The position numbers were made by a program, and so were the translations under genes. 64,000 nucleotides of DNA. Source: JAXMHB01 sp046346965. GTDB lineage: Bacteria; Pseudomonadota; Gammaproteobacteria; Xanthomonadales; SZUA-5. The DNA lies in assembly GCA_046346965.1 (NCBI GenBank), contig JAXMHB010000015.1, positions 1 to 64,000 on the forward strand, given 5' to 3'. How positions within the stretch are numbered: the stretch's first letter is position 1; every line of letters begins with the position of its first letter. The notes beneath the pieces are model-generated. The model saw only the letters and a program-made list of their open reading frames with translations, did no database searches and had not been told where the DNA came from. This document shows positions 32,474-41,394 of this stretch, piece after piece.

Positions 32474-33027
32474 GCCTGCACCGTCGGCAGCGCCTCGGCG
32501 GGCTGCTCGCGCAGGGGCCGTGCCTGGCGGTCCTTGTCCGACAGCAGCGGATCGCTGATCGGCCATGCCACCGCGATGTCCGGATCGTTCCAGGCGATCG
32601 AGCGGTCGGCGCTGCGCTCATACAAGGCCGTGCATTGGTAGGAGAACACCGCGTAGTCGCTGAGCACGGCAAAACCGTGGGCAAAACCGGGCGGGATGTA
32701 CATCATGCGGTGGTTGTCGACGCTGAGTTCGGCGCCGAACCAGCGCCCGAAGGTCGCCGAGCCCTGGCGGATGTCGACCGCGACGTCAAACACGCTGCCC
32801 TCCAGCACCGAGACCAGTTTGCCTTGCGGCTGCGGCCACTGGTGATGCAGCCCGCGTAGCACGCCGCGCGCCGAGCGCGAGACATTGGTCTGCACAAAGT
32901 CCACCGGCAGTCCGGCCGCGGCAAAGCGCTCACGCTGAAAGGCCTCAAAAAACCAGCCGCGGGCATCGCCGTAGACGGTGGGTTCGAGGATCACGACGCC
33001 CGGCAGCGAGGTCTCGATACGCTTCAT
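32461..33027 (-). CDS. rfbC: dTDP-4-dehydrorhamnose 3,5-epimerase
   Basis: A 188-residue cupin epimerase (RmlC). Conserved parts: ARGWFFEAF, the catalytic His in VLRGLHHQWPQPQGKLV, and the tyrosine region HGFAVLSDYAVFSYQC. Standard length. It converts dTDP-4-keto-6-deoxyglucose to the L-lyxo epimer. Its ATG overlaps the rfbA stop. Confidence 0.97.
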   Translation of the reverse strand: MKRIETSLPGVVILEPTVYGDARGWFFEAFQRERFAAAGLPVDFVQTNVSRSARGVLRGLHHQWPQPQGKLVSVLEGSVFDVAVDIRQGSATFGRWFGAELSVDNHRMMYIPPGFAHGFAVLSDYAVFSYQCTALYERSADRSIAWNDPDIAVAWPISDPLLSDKDRQARPLREQPAEALPTVQACAS

Positions 33028-33908
33028 GCGCGCACCAGTCCGCGCAGGTAGGCGCCGTAGCCGCTCTTGGCCAGCGGCGCGGCCAGCGCCAGCAATTGCT
33101 CGGCGTTGATGAAGCCCTGCTCGTAGGCGATCTCCTCCGGGCAGGCGATCTTCAGACCCTGGCGTTCCTCGATGGTCTGGATGAAATTGCCGGCCTGGAT
33201 CAGGGATTCGTGGGTGCCGGTATCGAGCCAGGCGTAGCCGCGCCCCAGACGCTCGACGTGCAGGCTGCCGTCGTTCAAGTAGCAGCGATTGAGGTCGGTG
33301 ATCTCAAGTTCGCCACGCTTGGACGGCTGCAGGCTGGCGGCGAAATCGCTGGCGCGGCCGTCGTAGAAATACAGGCCGGTGACGGCGTAGTTGGATTTGG
33401 GCTGTGCCGGCTTCTCTTCGATCGAGACCACCCGGCCGTCCTCGGCGAATTCGGCGACGCCGTAGCGCTCGGGGTCGCGCACCCAGTAGCCGAACACGGT
33501 CGCGCCCTGCGCACGTCGGTGCGCGCGCGCGAGCATCTGGCTGAGGCCCTGGCCGTAGAAGATGTTGTCACCCAGGATCAGGCAGGACGGCCGCCCGCCG
33601 ACAAAATCACGGCCGATCAGGAAGGCTTCCGCCAGCCCGTTGGGCTGCGGCTGCACTGCGTACTCGATCTTGAGACCCCACTGCGAACCGTCGCCGAGCA
33701 AGCGCTGAAACAGCGACTGTTCGTGCGGCGTGTTGATCACCAGAATGCGCCGGATCCCCGCCAGCATCAGCACGCTGAGCGGGTAGTAGATCATCGGCTT
33801 GTCGTACACCGGCAAGAGCTGCTTGCTGACCGCAATGGTCAATGGGTGCAGCCGGGTGCCGGCGCCGCCGGCCAGAATGATTCCGCAACGTTCCTGTGGA
33901 TCGCTCAT
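33024..33908 (-). CDS. rfbA: Glucose-1-phosphate thymidylyltransferase
   Basis: A 294-residue RmlA: dTTP + glucose-1-phosphate to dTDP-glucose. ILAGGAGTRLHPLT is the nucleotide loop; LILGDNIFYGQGL, EEKPAQPKSNYAVTGLYFYD and WLDTGTHESL are RmlA signatures. The start MSDPQERCG is chosen; the longer frame would overlap rfbB deeply. It overlaps rfbB by ATGA. Confidence 0.97.
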   Translation of the reverse strand: MSDPQERCGIILAGGAGTRLHPLTIAVSKQLLPVYDKPMIYYPLSVLMLAGIRRILVINTPHEQSLFQRLLGDGSQWGLKIEYAVQPQPNGLAEAFLIGRDFVGGRPSCLILGDNIFYGQGLSQMLARAHRRAQGATVFGYWVRDPERYGVAEFAEDGRVVSIEEKPAQPKSNYAVTGLYFYDGRASDFAASLQPSKRGELEITDLNRCYLNDGSLHVERLGRGYAWLDTGTHESLIQAGNFIQTIEERQGLKIACPEEIAYEQGFINAEQLLALAAPLAKSGYGAYLRGLVRA

Positions 33909-34966
33909 GCCACCAGTCCCAATCGTTCGCCGCGATAGCTGCCGTCGCGGATGCGGGCGCACCAGTCCTGATTGGCCAGATACCAGTCGATCGTCAGCGC
34001 AATCCCGCTTTCAAAGCTCTGCGTCGGCGCCCAACCCAGTTCGCCCTGCAGTTTGGAAGCATCGATCGCGTAGCGGCGATCATGGCCCGGGCGGTCGGCC
34101 ACGAAGGTGATCAGGCTGCGGCGGCCGCGGCCATCGGGCAAGGGCCGGCGCGCATCCAGCAGATCGCAGATGCGCTCGACCACCGTCAGATTCTCGCGCT
34201 CGGCATCGCCGCCGACGTTGTACACCTCGCCTACCCGCCCGCGCTCCAGCACGGCGCGGATCGCCTCGCAATGGTCGCCCACGTACAGCCAGTCGCGCAC
34301 ATTGCGGCCATCGCCGTACACCGGCAGCGCCTGTCCGACCAGCGCCTTTTGGATCATCAGCGGAATCAGCTTCTCGGGAAACTGCAGCGGACCGTAATTG
34401 TTCGAGCAATTGGTGGTCAGCGTCGGCAGGCCGTAGGTGTGGTGGTAAGCACGCACCAGATGGTCGGAGGCCGCCTTGGACGCCGAGTACGGCGAGTTCG
34501 GCGCGTATGGCGTGCTCTCGGTGAAGCGGCCCTGTTCGCCCAGCGAGCCATACACCTCGTCGGTGGAGACGTGCAGGAAGCGAAAACGCTCACGCGCCTC
34601 GGTCTCCAGCGTCCGCCACCAGGCCAGCGTGCTCTGCAGCAGGTTCAAAGTCCCAACCACATTGGTCTGCACGAAAGCCGCCGGCCCTTCGATCGAACGG
34701 TCGACGTGGCTCTCGGCGGCGAAGTTGACGATCGCCGTCGGCCGGTGCTCCTGCAGCAGGCGCGCCAGCAGCTCGCGATCAGCAATATCGCCGCGGACGA
34801 ATCGATAGTCCGGGTGATCGGCCACGTCCCGCAGGGAATCGAGGTTCCCGGCGTAGGTCAACGCGTCCAGATTGATGATGCGTACGCCGCCGCGCGCCAG
34901 CGTGGAGAGCACGAAGTTGGCGCCGATGAAGCCGGCGCCGCCAGTAACCAGCCAGGTAGTCTGCAT
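33905..34966 (-). CDS. rfbB: dTDP-glucose 4,6-dehydratase
   Basis: A 353-residue RmlB extended SDR. VTGGAGFIGANFV binds NAD; HVSTDEVYGSLG carries the Thr-Asp-Glu catalytic set; YSASKAASDHLVRAY the Tyr-Lys pair; and RNVRDWLYVGDHCEAI is diagnostic. The first gene of rfbBACD-manC, which provides dTDP-rhamnose and GDP-mannose precursors for surface polysaccharide. The 120-base gap upstream to nadV is the likely promoter site. Confidence 0.97.
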   Translation of the reverse strand: MQTTWLVTGGAGFIGANFVLSTLARGGVRIINLDALTYAGNLDSLRDVADHPDYRFVRGDIADRELLARLLQEHRPTAIVNFAAESHVDRSIEGPAAFVQTNVVGTLNLLQSTLAWWRTLETEARERFRFLHVSTDEVYGSLGEQGRFTESTPYAPNSPYSASKAASDHLVRAYHHTYGLPTLTTNCSNNYGPLQFPEKLIPLMIQKALVGQALPVYGDGRNVRDWLYVGDHCEAIRAVLERGRVGEVYNVGGDAERENLTVVERICDLLDARRPLPDGRGRRSLITFVADRPGHDRRYAIDASKLQGELGWAPTQSFESGIALTIDWYLANQDWCARIRDGSYRGERLGLVA

Positions 34967-35087
34967 GGGGTAAACCTGTGATGAGTGGGCGCAGGGGGCG
35001 ACCCCGATCAGGATCGCCACCCGCACTCCGACCCGAGCCCGAGCGAGAAGTTCGCGAGGATAGCGCGGTTCCGAAGCGCCCGTGGCT

Positions 35088-36503
35088 CTACAGCCGCGCC
35101 GCGGCGGCGCGCGCCCGGATATCGGCAAACGACTGATCGATCAGCAGTTCCCCGTTTTCCCAGACGGTCTGCAGGGCATCCTGATAGCCTTCCGGCAAGG
35201 CCTGCACCGCCGTCCCCTCGGGCCAGGTCTGGGTGCGAAACTCCGCACGTTCCGGGTGCCAGGCCAGCGTCATGCGGCCGCGCTTGCTCTGCTTGCCATG
35301 GTCGGTGACCGGGTCCTTGTAGACGTCGCGCCAGACGCCGTCGACGCGGGCAGCCGAGCACTTCAGCGCAAACTTCTGGGTGTCGCGGTTCAGCTGCTGC
35401 AGCAGCGCCCCGCCCATGCCAAAGGCGATGTTGTCGGTGGCATAGCCGGCCGCGGTGATGCGCTCGAGGATGGCGCGAATGCTGGTCGGGTTGATGCCAT
35501 CGCCCTGAATCAGGCGCACGTGCTTGAGCACGCGGTAGCCGCGACCATTGACCGTGTGACCAAAGGACTCGTCCAGCAGCGTCATGCAGCGATGCACCAC
35601 CTCGACCGGATCGCCCGAGTCCGGCCGCACCACCAGCGTCGCGCCCGAGGCGATCACCTCCTCGCGCAGCGTGCGCCCCCAGTGCTCGCGGATGGCGTGG
35701 TAGACGTCGTAGCTATCCGACACCACGGCCAGGATCGCGCCCGGCTTGCCGAAGCGCTGCAGCATGTTGCGATAGGCGTCGACCTCGCGCTCGCGCCCCC
35801 AACTGGTGATCGTGCTGTGTTCGGCGGCCGGGATCGAGTAGCCCGCCATCGACTCGCCATACCAGGCGCGCGCGCCGAGCACGCCGGACACCGTGTCGGT
35901 GCCCATGAAGTTCACCAGATGGGCGGCGCCGCCGAGCGCAGCGGACTCCGCGCTCGATACGCCGCGCGCGCCGAAATCGTGCAGCTTGAAGGGCAGTTGG
36001 CCGTCGACATCATCGCTGGTGCGCTCCAGGAACTGGCGCAGCGTCTGTCGCAGATGCCAACTGATGGTGGCCACCGTCACCGGGTACCACAGCCGCAGCA
36101 GCAGAGTTTCCAGGTAAGAAGGCACCCAGAAGGCCTGCGGATCAGTCGATTCCAGCGTCACCAGCGCCTGATGCGTGGGTACCACGCTGCCCTCGGGCAC
36201 GGCGCGGATGCGCAGCGGCAGCCGACCGCCGTGCGCCTTCAGCACATGGCGCCAACCGGCCTCGTTGAAGGGCTCGCCGTGCGCGGCGTAAAAATCGCGC
36301 GCCTCGTCGATATCGGCCGCCGAGATCGGCCGCGCCAGCCAGGTCTTCAGGATCGCCTGCAGACCGAAAAACAGCGTGCGGTCGTAGACGCCGCCGCGCG
36401 ATTCGACATAGAAAAAGGTGCCGTCGGTCTGCGGCGGGTATTGCAGCCAATGGCTGGCCTTGTAGCTGTCGGTGTTGAGCAGCAGGTTCTGGAGGATGTG
36501 CAT
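35088..36503 (-). CDS. nadV: Nicotinamide phosphoribosyltransferase
   Basis: A 471-residue NAMPT-type enzyme: nicotinamide + PRPP to NMN. Type II NAPRTase features: NTDSYKASHWLQYP at the N-terminus, FKLHDFGARGVSS, GTDTVSGVLGARAWY, AAEHSTITSWGRE, VVRPDSGDP, and the phosphate-binding RLIQGDGIN. It is near the length of human NAMPT (491). Start MHILQNLLLNTD with a GGAGG site. With the following nadM gene it forms a two-step nicotinamide-to-NAD salvage route that bypasses deamidation. Confidence 0.95.
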   Translation of the reverse strand: MHILQNLLLNTDSYKASHWLQYPPQTDGTFFYVESRGGVYDRTLFFGLQAILKTWLARPISAADIDEARDFYAAHGEPFNEAGWRHVLKAHGGRLPLRIRAVPEGSVVPTHQALVTLESTDPQAFWVPSYLETLLLRLWYPVTVATISWHLRQTLRQFLERTSDDVDGQLPFKLHDFGARGVSSAESAALGGAAHLVNFMGTDTVSGVLGARAWYGESMAGYSIPAAEHSTITSWGREREVDAYRNMLQRFGKPGAILAVVSDSYDVYHAIREHWGRTLREEVIASGATLVVRPDSGDPVEVVHRCMTLLDESFGHTVNGRGYRVLKHVRLIQGDGINPTSIRAILERITAAGYATDNIAFGMGGALLQQLNRDTQKFALKCSAARVDGVWRDVYKDPVTDHGKQSKRGRMTLAWHPERAEFRTQTWPEGTAVQALPEGYQDALQTVWENGELLIDQSFADIRARAAAARL

Positions 36504-36574
36504 GACGGAAGCTCCTTCGCGTCTACCAGGGGCCGGCGGCGGTCTGTCCACCGCCAGTGGGGCGATCAGCGGCC

Positions 36575-37627
36575 TCAGCCGCGACCGACAAAGTATTCCA
36601 GGATGTGCAGATGGTCCTCGTACAGCTGCGGCCCCATCTCCAGCGCCTCGCTGATGGCGATCCAGCGCGCTTTCTCGGCGTCATCGCCACCGCGTACGTT
36701 GGGCAGTTCGCCAGCGACGAAATCGAAGTGGAAAGCGTGCGTGATGGTGCGCCCGCGCAGGCTGCGCTCGGGGTGATCGAACACCCGGCTCTGCTTCAAT
36801 GAGCCCTTGAGCACCGGCAGCGGCAGCTTGAGCCGGGTTTCCTCGCGCAACTCGCGCAGACAGCCATCCAGCAGACTCTCCTGCGGGCGCACAAAACCGC
36901 CTGGCAGCGCCCACAGTCCCTTGCCGGGCTCGGCGCGGCGGCGCACCAGCAGGACATGGCCGGAGTGCACCACGACGGCGTCGGTGGTGACGAAGGTCGG
37001 CGGATAGGGCGCCTGCGCCCACGCTGCCCGGTACTGCTGGATGAAACGGTACTCGGCCACCAGCTGCGCATATGCCGGCGACTGTCGCCGAAAGGCGTCC
37101 AACATCGCGTAAACCGGCGCTGGCACATGGGCGCGGATCATCATCGCGCCACCCTCGCCCAATGCCGGATCAGCGTCGAACAGATAGCGCCGCAACTCGG
37201 TGGCAGACAGGGCTTCGGTGTGCTGCACATCGATCAACTGCCACTGCGGAAATTCGCGCAGGTAATAGCTGGAGGCGTCCTTGTCCTGGCCAATCAGGCC
37301 GATACGCGGCCGCTCCGGGCGCTCGGCATCGGCGGCGATCGCCTCCGCCACCAGACGCTGCACGCTGGCGATCCACAAGGCCTCGTTGTACAGATGATCG
37401 CGCAGACCACGGATCAGCAGGCGCGCGGCCTGATCGGCGCAGGCCGATTCGATCATCACGCTGCGTTCGGCGACCGTCCAGGGATTGCGGATCGTGCGCG
37501 GGGTGTCCGCAGAACCGACCAGCACGATGACTTTGCGCGCGCGGCCGAGTGCCGTGCGGATGACCGCCGCATGGCCATTGTGGAATGGCTCAAAACGGCC
37601 GATGTAGACCAGATAATCGTAGTCCAT
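36575..37627 (-). CDS. nadM: Bifunctional NMN adenylyltransferase / Nudix hydrolase
   Basis: A 350-residue NadM-Nudix fusion. The N-terminal nucleotidyltransferase (about 1-180) has RFEPFH16NGH19 and the ISSTxxR-like LSATELRRYL. The C-terminal Nudix domain (about 205-345) has the box GGFVRPQESLLDGCLRELREET. NadM converts NMN + ATP to NAD; the Nudix half of characterised homologues hydrolyses ADP-ribose. It lies upstream of nadV on the same strand (71 bases apart), an NAD-salvage operon also found in some large phages. Confidence 0.95.
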   Translation of the reverse strand: MDYDYLVYIGRFEPFHNGHAAVIRTALGRARKVIVLVGSADTPRTIRNPWTVAERSVMIESACADQAARLLIRGLRDHLYNEALWIASVQRLVAEAIAADAERPERPRIGLIGQDKDASSYYLREFPQWQLIDVQHTEALSATELRRYLFDADPALGEGGAMMIRAHVPAPVYAMLDAFRRQSPAYAQLVAEYRFIQQYRAAWAQAPYPPTFVTTDAVVVHSGHVLLVRRRAEPGKGLWALPGGFVRPQESLLDGCLRELREETRLKLPLPVLKGSLKQSRVFDHPERSLRGRTITHAFHFDFVAGELPNVRGGDDAEKARWIAISEALEMGPQLYEDHLHILEYFVGRG

Positions 37628-37831
37628 GAGGCTCCCTCACGGTGATTGGAAACCCGCAGTCTGTCTGCGGGTAACGCCAATCTACGCCGATGGCCGCGAC
37701 GGTCAAGCGCAGCGCATCGGCCGGACAGCCAGCCTTCAGCCAGGGCGCGGCGGTAGAGCGAGTTCACACGCGGTCCGCCCGCGTGCACCGCAAACCTGCG
37801 TTCGCCCCAGGCGCGGCCTGGTCCCCGCGCC

Positions 37832-37875
37832 AGTCCCGAGTCCCGAGTCCCGAGTCCCGAGTCCCGAGTCCCGAG
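37832..37875 (-). repeat. Six tandem GGGACTC heptamers after ssb
   Basis: GTCCCGA repeated six times in perfect register (37833-37874), that is GGGACTC in the ssb sense, 12 bases from the ssb stop. The rest of the 260-base gap 37628-37887 shows no gene. Confidence 0.9.
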
Positions 37876-37887
37876 ACCGTGCAGCAC

Positions 37888-38391
37888 TTAAAACGGAATG
37901 TCGTCCTCGAAGTCGTCCGGCGGCGGCGCCTCGCGGCGCGGTTCTGGACGCGGGGCCGAGCGGCCACCGCCCTCGCCGCCACCGCCGCCGCTGGACCGCT
38001 GCGGACGCTCGGAGGGTCCGCGGCTCATGCCACCGCCGCCACCGCCTTCCGCGCCACCGCCACCCAGCATCTGCATCTCGGCCGCGATGATGTCGGTGGT
38101 GTAGCGCTCGACGCCTTCCTTGTCGGTGTACTTGTCGGTGCGCAGGCTGCCTTCGATGTAGACCTGACGGCCTTTGCGCAGGTACTCACCGGCGATCTCG
38201 GCCAGACGCCCGAAGAACTTGACGCGATGCCACTCCGTGCGTTCCTGCGCTTCGCCGGTTTGCTTGTCCTTCCAACTCTCGCTGGTGGCGACCTTGATCG
38301 TGGTGATCGCACCGCCGTTCGCGGTGTAGCGGGTTTCCGGATCGGCGCCCAGATTGCCGACCAGGATGACCTTGTTGATGCCTCTAGCCAT
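37888..38391 (-). CDS. ssb: Single-stranded DNA-binding protein
   Basis: A 167-residue SSB. The OB fold (about 1-110) starts MARGINKVILVGNLGADPETRYT and includes TEWHRVKFFGRLAEI and YIEGSLRTDKY. A Gly/Arg/Pro-rich disordered linker follows, then the acidic tip DDFEDDIPF that recruits replication and repair partners. The start is placed at MARGINKV. It is divergent from ispB. Confidence 0.97.
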   Translation of the reverse strand: MARGINKVILVGNLGADPETRYTANGGAITTIKVATSESWKDKQTGEAQERTEWHRVKFFGRLAEIAGEYLRKGRQVYIEGSLRTDKYTDKEGVERYTTDIIAAEMQMLGGGGAEGGGGGGMSRGPSERPQRSSGGGGGEGGGRSAPRPEPRREAPPPDDFEDDIPF

Positions 38392-38613
38392 GATTGCTTC
38401 CTTGCGGATCGTTGCGTGGACCCAGAATAGCACCGCACCCTGACCCGGCCAGTCGCCAGCGGCTACAGTTGCTGTCAGGCTTTTGCGCCAGCACTGGTCA
38501 GATTGGATCGACTGCCCCGGTCGGCTTCGTTGCTGGCGCATCAAGCATCAAGTCCGGCGATTCAGCGGCTTGCCTGCATCCATTGTCGACTGCATGCCCA
38601 CGAGGGCGCTGGC

Positions 38614-38627
38614 TATACTGCGGCGCA
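38614..38627 (+). promoter_or_regulatory. TATACT -10 box abutting the ispB start
   Basis: TATACT at 38614-38619 lies seven bases before the A of the ispB ATG (38627), the usual -10 to +1 distance. TGCATG at 38591-38596 gives a weak -35 with 17-base spacing. No Shine-Dalgarno sequence is present, so the transcript may be leaderless. Confidence 0.45.
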
Positions 38628-39652
38628 TGAGCGCTCTGGCCCCCGACAGCACCACCTTGGATCCCGCCGCCGACAGTGCGCGGCGCTTTGCCGCCATCCA
38701 GCGCCTGTGCGCCGCCGACATGGCGCGCGTGGACGCGTTGATCCGCAGCGAACTCAGCTCCGACGTGGTGCTGATCAACCAGATTGGCGAGCACATCATC
38801 GGTGCCGGCGGCAAACGGCTGCGGCCGCTGCTGGTGGTGATGAGTGCGCGCGCTGGTCTGGCGGTGGATGTGCCGGCGGCAGCGCGACTGGCGGCGATCG
38901 TCGAGTTCATCCACACCGCCACGCTGCTGCACGACGATGTGGTCGACGAATCCAGCCTGCGGCGCGGGCGCAAGACCGCCAACGCGCTGTGGGGCAATGC
39001 CGCCAGCGTGCTGGTGGGCGATTTCCTGTATTCGCGCTCCTTCCAGATGATGGTCGGCCTGGATCGCATGGAGGTGATGCGCGTGCTGGCCGACACCACC
39101 AACGCCATTGCCGAGGGCGAGGTGCTGCAGTTGCTGCACATGGGCGACCCGGACCTGTCGGAAACGCGCTATTTCGAAGTGATCCGGCGCAAGACGGCCA
39201 TTCTGTTCGCTGCCGCCTGTCGTCTGGGTGGGCTGGCCGGCGGCTGCAGCAGTGAGCAGCAGGAAGCGCTGCATCGCTACGGCATGGCGCTCGGCATCGC
39301 CTTCCAGATTGCCGATGACGTGCTCGATTACGCCGGCGACAGCGAGCGCATCGGCAAAAACCTCGGCGATGACCTCGCCGAGGGCAAGCCGACGCTGCCG
39401 CTGATCGTGGCCCAGCGGCGCGCCAGCGCCGAGCAACTGGACGTCATCCGCAAGGCCATTCGCGAGGGTGACCGCAGTGCGCTGCCGCTGATCACCCAGA
39501 CCATTCGTGAAACCGACGCGCTGCAGGAAAGCCTGGAGCGGGCGCGTCAGTACGCCGAGGCCGCCGGCAGCGAGTTGATGCACCTGCCGGCCTCGAACTG
39601 GCGCGATGCGCTGGCCGATCTGGCCGATTACGCCGTCGCCCGCCTGCTCTGA
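38627..39652 (+). CDS. ispB: All-trans polyprenyl (octaprenyl) diphosphate synthase
   Basis: A 341-residue trans-prenyltransferase that builds the ubiquinone side chain from FPP and IPP. The first Asp-rich motif is LLHDDVVDESSLRRGR, the second QIADDVLDYAG; GGKRLRPLLVV and KTAILFAAACRLGG are also conserved. Chain length (octaprenyl versus other) cannot be read from the sequence. Start MSALAPDS is chosen because of the -10 box immediately upstream and lack of conservation before it. Confidence 0.95.
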   Translation: MSALAPDSTTLDPAADSARRFAAIQRLCAADMARVDALIRSELSSDVVLINQIGEHIIGAGGKRLRPLLVVMSARAGLAVDVPAAARLAAIVEFIHTATLLHDDVVDESSLRRGRKTANALWGNAASVLVGDFLYSRSFQMMVGLDRMEVMRVLADTTNAIAEGEVLQLLHMGDPDLSETRYFEVIRRKTAILFAAACRLGGLAGGCSSEQQEALHRYGMALGIAFQIADDVLDYAGDSERIGKNLGDDLAEGKPTLPLIVAQRRASAEQLDVIRKAIREGDRSALPLITQTIRETDALQESLERARQYAEAAGSELMHLPASNWRDALADLADYAVARLL

Positions 39653-39751
39653 TCCAGGCGCCTCGAAGCGCCACACGCCGTACGCCTTGCCATACGGCGG
39701 CAACATCGGCCGCCGACACTGCAGCGTCTTCATCGCCCACGCTGCGCCGTC

Positions 39752-40729
39752 ATGTCGAGTGTCGCTGTTCCGGAATCCACCGCCCGCACGCTGCTGCGCG
39801 TGTTGCTGCCAGCGCTGCTGGTGACGGCCCTGCTGAGCGCGGGCGCGTGGTGGTGGTGGTCGCGTCCGGTCGAGACGCCCACGGCCCAGTCCGACCACGA
39901 GCCTGGCCCCAGCACCGAGCCGGCGCCTGCCGCAGCACCCGCACCCGCCATCAGCGAAATCGAGCGCGCTGCCGAGGCGCTGGCGCAGCGGCGCCTGCTG
40001 TCGCCGGCCGGTGACAATGCGGTCGAATGGTATCTGCGGGCGCTCGACCGCCAACCCGATCTGGCCAGCGCCCGTCAGGCCTTGCTGGAACTGATTCCGC
40101 AGGCGGCGATCGTGCTGGAGCAATCGATAGACCGCGGCGAACTGGAAGATGCCGAGCGCGAGTACGCGCTGTTCGAGCGCATGGGCGTCAGCGAACTCCG
40201 CCTGGCCTCGTTGCGCGAACGTCTGGCGCAGGCGCGCGCGGCCCGCGCGACTGCCGATCTGGCCAGCCAGCCTCCCGCCGCGCCGGCGCTGGCCGCGCGC
40301 GCGGCGCCGCCCGCGACCGTCCAGCCGAGTGTACCCGCGCCTGCGACCAAGCCACCCACGGCAACGGCAACCCCGCCCAGCCCTTTGCCGGATCCCGTCC
40401 CGGCGGCGGCGCCGCCGGCGCCTGCCACAGCGCCCGCCAGTACCAGCGCGCCGCAGCGCGCGATCCGTGAGGCGCGCCAGATCGTCGACGTCAAACCGGC
40501 CTATCCGAATGCCGCCCGCCAGCGCCGTGTGGAAGGCTGGGTAGAACTGGAACTCGGCGTCGATGCGAGCGGGCGCGTGGTCGAGGTGGAGGTCGTCGCC
40601 AGCGAGCCGCCGCGGGTGTTCGACCGCGAAGCCGTGCGCGCGGCACAACGCTGGCGTTTTGATCCGCGGCTGGAGGATGGCGTTGCGGTGGCCTCCCGGG
40701 TGCGCAAGAAGCTCAGTTTCAGACTCTGA
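39752..40729 (+). CDS. Energy transducer TonB-like protein
   Basis: 325 residues: an N-terminal membrane helix (about 14-36, LLRVLLPALLVTALLSAGAWWWW), a Pro/Ala linker, a helical module (about 70-150; SPAGDNAVEWYLRALDRQPDL), a second Pro/Ala-rich linker and a C-terminal TonB domain (VKPAYPNAARQRRVEGWVELEL, FDREAVRAAQRWRFDPRL). The helical module is shared with the lipoprotein at 2874-3875, so the two are paralogues with different membrane anchors. No ExbB/ExbD genes are adjacent. Confidence 0.85.
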   Translation: MSSVAVPESTARTLLRVLLPALLVTALLSAGAWWWWSRPVETPTAQSDHEPGPSTEPAPAAAPAPAISEIERAAEALAQRRLLSPAGDNAVEWYLRALDRQPDLASARQALLELIPQAAIVLEQSIDRGELEDAEREYALFERMGVSELRLASLRERLAQARAARATADLASQPPAAPALAARAAPPATVQPSVPAPATKPPTATATPPSPLPDPVPAAAPPAPATAPASTSAPQRAIREARQIVDVKPAYPNAARQRRVEGWVELELGVDASGRVVEVEVVASEPPRVFDREAVRAAQRWRFDPRLEDGVAVASRVRKKLSFRL

Positions 40730-40793
40730 ACGCGCTACCGGCGCCTTGCCGGGGCTCTGTTAGACTGCCGCGGTCATCGTCCTGGAGACCCGT

Positions 40794-41237
40794 ATGCGTC
40801 GTGCCGCCCTGCTGTTGTCCTTGCTGATTGCCAGTCAAGCTGCGCTCGCGCAGAACAAGCCCGAGGACATCATTCGCTATCGCAAATCCGCCTACACCGT
40901 GCTGCTGTGGAACTGGATGCCGCTGAACGCCATGGTGCGCGGCCGCATTCCCTTCGACGCCGCCGAGTTCGCCCGCCGTGCCGAGCGCGTCGCCGCCATT
41001 GCCCCGCAGCTGCTGGAAGGCTTCCCGGAAGGCAGCGGCACTGGCGCCAACACCGAAGCGAAGCCGGAAATCTGGACCAACTTCGCCGATTTCACCACCA
41101 AGATGAAGGACTTCGAGCGCGAGTCCGCAGCGCTGGCCAGCGTCGCCAAAGGCGGCGACGAGGCGGCGATGAAAGAGCAGTTCGCCAAGGTCGGCGGCAC
41201 CTGCAAGGCCTGCCACGACGAGTACAAGGCCGAGTAA
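40794..41237 (+). CDS. Cytochrome c' / c556-type protein
   Basis: 147 residues with a cleavable signal peptide (AALA|QNKP). The mature part is a four-helix-bundle cytochrome: IIRYRKSAYTVLLWNW near the start and the haem-binding CKACH motif (C137-C140-H141) at the very C-terminus, the layout of class II cytochromes c. Cytochromes c' bind NO and may protect against it or store it. A rho-independent hairpin follows. Confidence 0.93.
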   Translation: MRRAALLLSLLIASQAALAQNKPEDIIRYRKSAYTVLLWNWMPLNAMVRGRIPFDAAEFARRAERVAAIAPQLLEGFPEGSGTGANTEAKPEIWTNFADFTTKMKDFERESAALASVAKGGDEAAMKEQFAKVGGTCKACHDEYKAE

Positions 41238-41265
41238 GCCCGCTTTTCCGGCACCGCTGCATCCA

Positions 41266-41297
41266 CAAGGCCCGCTCGCTGCGGGCCTTGTGCGTTT
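41266..41297 (+). terminator. Intrinsic terminator after the cytochrome gene
   Basis: CAAGGCCCGC, loop TCGCT, GCGGGCCTTG, then TGCGTTTT: a perfect 10-bp stem followed four bases later by a short T run. Confidence 0.85.
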
Positions 41298-41341
41298 TCG
41301 GGCTTGCCATGACTTTCGGCCCGCTTGCCTCAGGTCATGTG

Positions 41342-41363
41342 GTGTTTTAGTCTACTAACACAC
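41342..41363 (+). promoter_or_regulatory. Operator dyad for the GntR-family repressor
   Basis: GTGTTTTAGT CT ACTAACACAC: a 22-bp near-perfect inverted repeat 31 bases before the first gene of a GntR/ABC operon. Size, spacing and location fit an autoregulatory YtrA-type operator, and TAGTCT/TACTAA inside it could double as a -10 element. Confidence 0.65.
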
Positions 41364-41394
41364 CAGCGCATCTGCTGACATCGCGGAGTCCGCC

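Noticed and set aside
35088..37627. Prophage remnant because nadV/nadM are known from phages
   Set aside because: No structural, integrase or lysis genes nearby; both genes are full length among chromosomal polysaccharide and replication genes.
38498..40648. A 716-codon minus-strand open frame across ispB and the TonB-like gene
   Set aside because: Antisense shadow of two well-supported genes; composition is His/Gln/Arg-rich with no domain.
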